Source: Flavobacterium columnare NBRC 100251 = ATCC 23463 (GTDB lineage: Bacteria > Bacteroidota > Bacteroidia > Flavobacteriales > Flavobacteriaceae). From it: a stretch of 50,735 bases of DNA. The notes below the pieces were generated by a model that made no database searches, was not told where the DNA came from, and saw only the letters and a program-made list of their open reading frames with translations. The stretch spans positions 1 to 50,735 of the forward strand of contig NZ_PCMX01000028.1 in NCBI RefSeq assembly GCF_002530675.1, in the 5' to 3' direction. The translations under genes were made by a program, and so were the position numbers. Positions 45,359 to 50,735 of this stretch are shown here, piece after piece (position 1 is the first letter of the stretch; every line of letters begins with the position of its first letter).

Positions 45359-47089
45359 ATGAACAAAACAGTAAATATGAATTTAGGTGGTTTCTTCTTC
45401 CACATTGATGAAGATGCGTATCAAAAATTAAATAGATATTTCAGTGCTATACGTAACTCTCTTTCTATTGAAGGACGAGACGAAATCATGAATGACATCG
45501 AAAGTAGAATTGCAGAACTCTTTTCTGAAAAACTAGGCAGTAGTAAACAAGTTTTAAGTTTAAATGATATAGATGATGTTATTGATATTATGGGGCAACC
45601 TGAAGACTATAAGATAGAAGAAGAGCCTTCAAAAAGTTCTAATTATTCTTATACAGGAAAAACCAAAAAATTATACAGAGATAAAGAAACTGGAATCGTT
45701 GCTGGTATTTGTTCGGGTTTAGGGCATTATTTCGGGCTAGATCCTGTATGGATTAGAATAGCGTTAGTTCTATTGGTTTTTGCTGGTTTTGGTGTAGGGT
45801 TGTTAGCGTATATTATCTTGTGGCTTGTTACACCAGAAGCGATAACTACTTCTGAAAAGTTAGAAATGAAAGGTGAACCTATTACGATTTCAAATATTGA
45901 GAAAAAAGTAAAAGAAGAATTTGAGTCGGTTTCTGATAAATTTAAAAGTGCGGACTACACTCAAATGGGCGAAAACGTAAGATCAGGAGCACAAAAGGTA
46001 GGAAGTTCTTTAGGCGATATTATTGTAAACATCATGAAAATATTTGCTAAGTTCATAGGTGCAATAATGGTATTTACTGGAGGAATTACTATAATTGGCT
46101 TGTTAGTTGGGGTATTTACTTTGGGTTCTACGTCTTTTATGAAACTCCCTTGGATTGAATATTTTGAATCATTTAATTATACTGGTACATCATTATGGAT
46201 CATTTGTTTGATATCCTTTTTTGCTGTTGCTATTCCTTTTTTCTTTTTATTAATCTTAGGGTTAAAAATATTAGTTCCTACTATTAATTCAATTGGAAAC
46301 GTAGCAAAACTAACTTTATCTGCCATTTGGTTAAGTTCTATTATAGCTTTAATTACTTTAGGAATTATTACTTCTAGTGAATTGGCCTATGAAAACAAAG
46401 TTGTTTACAAAAGTTATTTAAATAAAGCTTTTAGATCCAATGATACTTTGACTCTTAAATTTAAAAACAATGACTATTTTTCTAAAGATGTAGATGATAG
46501 GACAGACTTTGAATTGGTACAGGATTCTTTGGGTCATGAATACATTTACTCTAATAATGTTGAATTAGAATTAATGCCTACTGATGAAACGAAACCTTAT
46601 ATACAAATTGAGTATACAGCCAAAGGTAAAACTTTATCTGAAGCTAGAAAAAATGCAGATAGAATAACTTATAAATTCAGAAATGACGATACAAATCCAG
46701 ATACTTTAAGTCTTGACAACTATTTCTTAATAGATCCAAAATATAAGTTTCGTGATCATCAAGTTCGAATTTTCTTATTTGTTCCAAAAGGAATGTATAT
46801 AAAACCTGATCGTTCGTTAAAACATTATGACATAACAAATAGTGATTACTTTGGTTTTTACACGTCTTCAAACGATTATATCTATAAAGTTGAGGAAAAT
46901 AAAATAAAATGTAAAAATTGTCCAACTACTTTATTAGAGGATGAAGACGAAGAATCAGATGACGACAATACAACTGTCATTTTAAATGAAGATGGTTTAC
47001 AAATAAAAAAAGATACTACTATTAAAAACACGAAAGATATAAAAGAATTAAAATTTAGTAAAGAAGGTATTATCATTAAAACTGAATAA
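45359..47089 (+). CDS. PspC domain membrane protein
   Basis: The 576 residues begin with an N-terminal domain (about 1-95, NMNLGGFFFHIDEDAYQKLNRY). A PspC domain follows (about 100-160, KKLYRDKETGIVAGICSGLGHYFGLDPVWIRI plus a membrane helix). Three further membrane helices lie between about 225 and 345, and a C-terminal beta-rich extracytoplasmic region (about 350-575) is rich in Asp and Asn. This PspC form is common in Bacteroidota, next to PadR and GIN proteins. A phage-shock-like envelope-stress role is inferred; it is not demonstrated for this type. No PspA or PspF is visible. Confidence 0.9.
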   Translation: MNKTVNMNLGGFFFHIDEDAYQKLNRYFSAIRNSLSIEGRDEIMNDIESRIAELFSEKLGSSKQVLSLNDIDDVIDIMGQPEDYKIEEEPSKSSNYSYTGKTKKLYRDKETGIVAGICSGLGHYFGLDPVWIRIALVLLVFAGFGVGLLAYIILWLVTPEAITTSEKLEMKGEPITISNIEKKVKEEFESVSDKFKSADYTQMGENVRSGAQKVGSSLGDIIVNIMKIFAKFIGAIMVFTGGITIIGLLVGVFTLGSTSFMKLPWIEYFESFNYTGTSLWIICLISFFAVAIPFFFLLILGLKILVPTINSIGNVAKLTLSAIWLSSIIALITLGIITSSELAYENKVVYKSYLNKAFRSNDTLTLKFKNNDYFSKDVDDRTDFELVQDSLGHEYIYSNNVELELMPTDETKPYIQIEYTAKGKTLSEARKNADRITYKFRNDDTNPDTLSLDNYFLIDPKYKFRDHQVRIFLFVPKGMYIKPDRSLKHYDITNSDYFGFYTSSNDYIYKVEENKIKCKNCPTTLLEDEDEESDDDNTTVILNEDGLQIKKDTTIKNTKDIKELKFSKEGIIIKTE

Positions 47090-47096
47090 AATCAAA

Positions 47097-47126
47097 AACC
47101 GAGGCTATAGGAATTTAGCCTCGGTT
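47097..47126 (+). terminator. Terminator after the PspC gene
   Basis: AACCGAGGCTA (47097-47107) and TAGCCTCGGTT (47116-47126) form a perfect 11-bp stem with an 8-base loop, followed by a weak A-rich tail rather than a U run. It may be an attenuator between PspC and the first GIN gene. Confidence 0.6.
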
Positions 47127-47213
47127 AAAAAATGGTATTCAATAAAAAATTATGATCAAAAAAACAATGCCTTTATTTCTAGAAATATAATTTTTATAAT
47201 AACAAACAACACG

Positions 47214-47951
47214 ATGATAAAACTCATGATTCACTTAGCAAAAATAATAGTTACTACGATAATTGCTTTCCTTTTTGGTTCTTGTAACTTAAATATCAGT
47301 GGAAAGCCTATAAAAGGGAATGGGAAGGTTATAACAAAAGAAAGAAAAATAACCGAGTTTAGTAAAATCTGTATTTCAGAAGGTTTAGAATGTGAAATAA
47401 CGCAAGGTCCTAACTTTAAAGTAATGATAGAAGCGGATCAGAACATACATGACGATATACTAACCGAAGTAGAAGATAATACGTTAAAAATAAGTTCTAA
47501 AAACGGTAACTGCATTGATGTCAAATCAAATAAAATTTATATAACGCTTCCTTTTATTGAAGAATTAGAAGCTTCTAGTTCTGCTGAATTAAAAACAAAA
47601 GGCATTATAAAAAGCAATAATATTAAATTAATTACAGATAGTAGCGCTGATCTAACGGCTTTAATAGAATCTGAAAAAATAACAATAGATGCTAGTAGCA
47701 GTAGCGATATAACTGTTTCGGGTAAAGCCATAAAACTAACTATCGAATCATCTAGTAGTAGTACTGTAGACGCTCGTAATTTACTTGCTAATGATATTCT
47801 TGCGAGTAGCTCCAGTAGTAGTGAAATACGAATTCATCCTCTAATTTCATTACATGCAGACGCTTCTAGTAGTAGTAGTATTTATTATTCTGGATCTCCC
47901 AAAATACAAATTTTAAAGGATTCCTCTGAAGGAACAATTGAAAAACAATAA
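47214..47951 (+). CDS. Head-GIN (DUF2807) lipoprotein with serine ladders
   Basis: A lipoprotein signal (lipobox FGSC, Cys24) is followed by a head-GIN/DUF2807 beta-helix domain. Serine runs recur every 18-22 residues: 121-123, 143-144, 161-164, 179-183, 198-203 and 218-222. In a beta helix this stacks one serine cluster above another on the same face. The protein should be membrane-anchored and sit outside the cytoplasm. It follows PspC and precedes a second GIN protein. The function of head-GIN proteins is unknown. Confidence 0.85.
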   Translation: MIKLMIHLAKIIVTTIIAFLFGSCNLNISGKPIKGNGKVITKERKITEFSKICISEGLECEITQGPNFKVMIEADQNIHDDILTEVEDNTLKISSKNGNCIDVKSNKIYITLPFIEELEASSSAELKTKGIIKSNNIKLITDSSADLTALIESEKITIDASSSSDITVSGKAIKLTIESSSSSTVDARNLLANDILASSSSSSEIRIHPLISLHADASSSSSIYYSGSPKIQILKDSSEGTIEKQ

Positions 47952-48005
47952 CTTAATATCTCTTCTGTACTTTTTAAAAAGCCAATAAACAGAAGAATTA
48001 ACCTT

Positions 48006-48041
48006 AAAAATCATTCCTTAGATCAGAATGATTTTTTTTTA
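48006..48041 (+). terminator. Terminator after the first GIN gene
   Basis: AAAAATCATTC (48006-48016) and GAATGATTTTT (48026-48036) pair perfectly around a 9-base loop and are followed by more T. It immediately precedes the -7 box of the next gene. Confidence 0.8.
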
Positions 48042-48047
48042 TATTTG
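48040..48047 (+). promoter_or_regulatory. -7 box of the second GIN gene
   Basis: TATATTTG fits TAnnTTTG, 22 bp before the ATG at 48070. It lies at the end of the upstream terminator, so the -33 region is inside the hairpin. Confidence 0.45.
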
Positions 48048-48069
48048 TATTTTACCAAATTCTACAAAA

Positions 48070-48900
48070 ATGAAGAAAATTAGCTTATTATTTATTAGCC
48101 TTATGACCACTCTTGCTTTCTCTCAAAACAAAGAAAGAATTAAGGGAACCAAAATGGTGAAAACTGAAAAATACGAAACCGAAGCATTTGAAGAAATCGA
48201 AATAGAGGATAATTTAGAAGTATACTTAATAAAAGCAGAAAAAAATGCTATTGAAATTGAGGCTGACGATAACCTACACGATGCTATAGATCGTAAAATT
48301 TACGGAAAAACACTGCGTTTGAATACCAATAAAGAAATAGCTACTTACAAAAAAATTGATGTTCGCGTTTTTTATACAGATAGTCTGAAATTAATCAATG
48401 TAAAACACCATGCAAAACTTAACGCTTTTAATGATTTAAATGTAAAAAAACTTACTGTTAAAGTGTTAGACTATTCAAAAGCATCTATAAATGCCACAAT
48501 TCCTAATTTCACCTTAATTAGCAATGACAAATCTAAAATAGAGTTAAATTATAAAGGAACCAACGCAATTGTAGAAATGAGCAAAAATGCTGATTTAAAA
48601 GCTTTGATAAATGCTAATTCTTTAAAAATAGATATGTATCAAAAATCCTCAGCCACTATAGAAGGTGATACAAATGAGCTAAAACTACGATTAGACAATA
48701 ATACTAAATATGAAGGGAAAAATTTAACTTCAAAAAGTACTGCATTAACCGTTGAGGGGTATACTGATTGTGATGTATCTACAAATGGTAAATTATCTAT
48801 ATCTGCATCAGGAAAAAGTAAATTAGCCATTTATGGAGAACCTAAAATTGAAATCATTAAATTTGCAGACGAAGCGATCTTAATGAAAAAAACGAAATAA
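48070..48900 (+). CDS. Head-GIN (DUF2807) protein, second copy
   Basis: From ATG 48070 the protein has 276 residues and begins with a Sec signal peptide (cleaved after LAFSQ, residue 18 of the mature start). An in-frame ATG at 48028 would place the first residues inside a terminator and is rejected. The head-GIN pattern (KTEKYETEAFEEIEIEDNLEVYLIKAEKNAIEIEADDN) matches the first GIN protein. The ladder positions, however, carry Lys, Asn and single Ser instead of serine runs. No lipobox is present, so it should be secreted into the periplasm. Confidence 0.85.
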   Translation: MKKISLLFISLMTTLAFSQNKERIKGTKMVKTEKYETEAFEEIEIEDNLEVYLIKAEKNAIEIEADDNLHDAIDRKIYGKTLRLNTNKEIATYKKIDVRVFYTDSLKLINVKHHAKLNAFNDLNVKKLTVKVLDYSKASINATIPNFTLISNDKSKIELNYKGTNAIVEMSKNADLKALINANSLKIDMYQKSSATIEGDTNELKLRLDNNTKYEGKNLTSKSTALTVEGYTDCDVSTNGKLSISASGKSKLAIYGEPKIEIIKFADEAILMKKTK

Positions 48901-49023
48901 TTATTGAGTGTTCTTAAAGGTAACAAACTCAGCAGTTGGTTGTACCTTCACTCTCAGGAGACGTTCCATGGTCAGAATTATGTCGTTTTCCCCTTTAGAA
49001 TTGATTCTTTCAAACAGACACTC
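48901..49023 (-). pseudogene. Possible relic C-terminus of a lost gene
   Basis: The minus strand is open for 40 codons between stops, ending at TAA 48901-48903, next to the stop of the second GIN gene. It reads with coding character (FERINSKGENDIILT, then MERLLRVKVQPTAEF and VTFKNTQ) and is slightly richer in G and C than its surroundings. There is no start except an internal ATG that would give 22 residues. I do not recognise it. The remainder of the 333-bp spacer (to 49233) has only a hairpin. Confidence 0.3.
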
Positions 49024-49037
49024 TTACAATAATAATA

Positions 49038-49075
49038 ACAAAGAGACTGTCCTTTTTGGACAGCCTCTCTCTTTG
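49038..49075. terminator. Hairpin in the GIN/T9SS intergenic region
   Basis: ACAAAGAGACTGTCC and GGACAGCCTCTCTCTTTGT pair around a TTTTT loop, with small bulges. The GGACAGCCT core is shared with other intergenic hairpins in the window (11570, 23042). Confidence 0.65.
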
Positions 49076-49233
49076 TTATAACCAAAGTATTTAAACACCA
49101 GAGTTCTTTTTTATATATTAGAATTCTCTAAAAAGAGCCTCCTCTTAGAATAATAAAGTTTTGTTATAATTGTATAAATATTCTGAAATACCACCATAAA
49201 CCATTCCAAAAGGTTTTCAAACTAATTCTAAGA

Positions 49234-50565
49234 TTACTTAACAAGTCTTGTTGTAAAAACTTTGTTATCTGTGTTTATTTTTACTATATAAATACCTTTA
49301 TTCATATTTTCTGGTAAATCTATTTCTAATTGATTAACCGTTGAATTAATATTTTTATGATAAACCATTTGACCTGTAGAATTTAACATTTCAATTTCTT
49401 TAAATACTCTCGGTTCTGATGTTTCTATAGTCACTTTTGAACTTGTCAAAACGGTAGGATATATATTAAAAGAATCGTTTCTAAATTCTTGAGTAGATAA
49501 TACCTGTTTTTCTAATTTTTGTTTATAAATTTCCATTTCTCGTTCATATCTATTAACAACTTTGTATTTCAAAAAAACTCTATAATAATCTCCTTCTAAC
49601 GTTTTTACATAAAATTTCTTTTTAGACATTGTATATCCTGGATTATAAAATTGAAAATTAAATTCCTTCCAATCATACCCAATAACATTCATATCTTCTT
49701 TATACGTTAAATTTTCGAAATTAGAATTAATAACTTGATCTTCTTCTAAAACTTCTGCTACAACAAGACCATACTTATGCAAACAACCTGTTACGGTATA
49801 CATATTATCGCTAGGATTAATTTCAGCCTTATTTAAATTTTGATCATAAGTAGTAAATAGCAAATCCCATGATTGAGGTTCTTCATCCACAACGGAATGA
49901 GTATCTAAATTATAATACACAAATTTATTTCCAGAGTATCTATAATCTAAATCGTTTATTACTTGTGTTTTTTCCGGTCCCCAGTCACTTCCATTAAATT
50001 TTGAATAACTGAAGACGTAATTCCTAAAACGAGAATTAATTTTTAATTTATAATAATCCCCTTGCCAAGTTCCATTTCTAAAAATAGAATGTCGTATAAT
50101 AAAAACACGATTTCCGTTAACCTTATGCGTTTTTATATCATAAGCTCCCCAACCAATATAATATTTGTGAGGATTGGATTGATCATCCCAGTGATCATTA
50201 TTTAAGGCTCCTATATTCCAATCTACTGTACTATTATACAACTCATTATCACTATCTCTTGCTAAAGAATTATAATTATCTTTCGTTACTTGACTTAATT
50301 CTGTTTTATCTGTTTTATAAACGGTACATATTGCACTACTCGTATTAGCTCTAATTCCAAAACCTCGATCATTATCTATTTGAAAAGCCAGATGCCAATT
50401 AATCTCGTTCTTAGCGTTTTTTATGACTCCTGAATTTAGCTTATAATAAGCTTTGTTTTCTCCGTTCTCTCCCAAATTAATTTTTTCAACAATTGGTTTA
50501 TAAGCTATTTGGGAGTAAACAGACCAATTGAAAATCATCAATAAAAATAGTTTTATTGCTTTCAT
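49234..50565 (-). CDS. T9SS-exported HmuY-like protein
   Basis: The 443 residues from ATG 50565 begin with a Sec signal peptide (cleavage near VYSQ, residue 19). The earlier in-frame start would add 26 non-signal residues and is rejected. The body has the HmuY-like pattern twice: KAYYKLNSG...WHLAFQIDN near the start and FVYYNLDTHSV...SWDLLFTTYD near residue 235. The last 75 residues form a type A T9SS sorting domain (NIYPTVL..., MNKGIYIVKI, final TTRLVK). HmuY of Porphyromonas binds haem; haem binding here is inference, and the His ligands cannot be assigned. Confidence 0.82.
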   Translation of the reverse strand: MKAIKLFLLMIFNWSVYSQIAYKPIVEKINLGENGENKAYYKLNSGVIKNAKNEINWHLAFQIDNDRGFGIRANTSSAICTVYKTDKTELSQVTKDNYNSLARDSDNELYNSTVDWNIGALNNDHWDDQSNPHKYYIGWGAYDIKTHKVNGNRVFIIRHSIFRNGTWQGDYYKLKINSRFRNYVFSYSKFNGSDWGPEKTQVINDLDYRYSGNKFVYYNLDTHSVVDEEPQSWDLLFTTYDQNLNKAEINPSDNMYTVTGCLHKYGLVVAEVLEEDQVINSNFENLTYKEDMNVIGYDWKEFNFQFYNPGYTMSKKKFYVKTLEGDYYRVFLKYKVVNRYEREMEIYKQKLEKQVLSTQEFRNDSFNIYPTVLTSSKVTIETSEPRVFKEIEMLNSTGQMVYHKNINSTVNQLEIDLPENMNKGIYIVKINTDNKVFTTRLVK

Positions 50566-50735
50566 ATATATAGTTTTTAAATTATTTTCTAGTTGTATTT
50601 TATTTAATCTAGGGAAGAAGACTATCTCTAAGTTCAAAATCAATATTTAGTTTGTAACTTCTATCGTGACAGATTAAAATCAGATAGTAATCTTAACTAA
50701 TAAAAAAACTCCTTTTTTATTCTTTGAAATAGCCT

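Noticed and set aside
46677..46925. 82-codon minus-strand frame inside the PspC gene
   Set aside because: Antisense shadow of a well-supported gene.
48028..48069. Upstream ATG start for the second GIN gene
   Set aside because: It lies inside a terminator and adds residues before a clear signal peptide.
50566..50643. Start adding 26 residues to the T9SS protein
   Set aside because: The signal peptide begins cleanly at ATG 50565.

Overview
The window is chromosomal DNA from a low-GC (about 30-32%) member of the Bacteroidota, almost certainly family Flavobacteriaceae and probably Flavobacterium or a close relative. The evidence: TAnnTTTG-type -7 promoter boxes, some with a TTG about 19-21 bp upstream; a type IX secretion (T9SS) C-terminal sorting domain; TonB-plug/beta-barrel, HmuY-like, head-GIN/PspC and lipocalin-OmpA gene pairs; and a DnaJ with only two zinc motifs. 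No rRNA, tRNA, CRISPR array, transposase or phage gene was found. Most of the window is ordinary core genome; the interest lies in intergenic elements, a few odd proteins and broken reading frames.

Layout. 1-650: 3' end of an envelope-sugar glycosyltransferase. 0.8-3.7 kb: fabH, a TauE/SafE-like exporter and an orphan ABC ATPase. 3.9-7.2 kb: AraC-type regulator, a lipoprotein, an OmpA glycine-zipper lipoprotein and a lipocalin-like lipoprotein. 7.4-9.9 kb: htpG and two cold-shock-domain genes. 9.9-10.9 kb: a gene-free kilobase. 10.9-18.6 kb: DUF2721 protein, TonB-plug outer-membrane barrel, TPR hybrid histidine kinase, a secreted protein and a DUF2254 protein. 19.2-25.3 kb: EamA transporter, AlkB-like dioxygenase, FAD-linked oxidase, two small genes, a Crp-family regulator and meaB. 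25.3-35.9 kb: TerC, MATE, VWA lipoprotein, ABC-F, DUF2007, gamma-glutamyltransferase, Fic protein and a one-domain degenerate DEAD-box protein. 36-43.7 kb: NtrC-type regulator lacking its DNA-binding domain, NatAB-like ABC exporter, dnaJ-grpE, a broken YceI gene, a TIGR01777 epimerase and a DUF4442 protein. 44-48.9 kb: a cluster of DUF4870, SnoaL-like, PadR, PspC and two head-GIN proteins with a (TCAA)n microsatellite inside it. 49.2-50.6 kb: a T9SS-exported HmuY-like protein.

Genes that work together: grpE-dnaJ as DnaK co-chaperones (htpG lies elsewhere in the window); the ATPase/permease pair at 37.2-39.6 kb; lipocalin plus OmpA in the envelope; PadR-PspC-GIN as a probable envelope-stress unit. 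The Crp-like regulator probably controls the 77-codon gene just downstream of it through a near-perfect TGTGA-N6-TCACA site.

Most notable: (i) three diverged copies of a roughly 140-170 bp MITE-like inverted-repeat element; (ii) the 67-bp TCAA tract upstream of PadR; (iii) the Crp-type operator; (iv) an inverted repeat three helical turns apart upstream of the Fic gene; (v) a YceI lipoprotein gene with both a lost ATG and a frameshift in a T8 run; (vi) the half-helicase.
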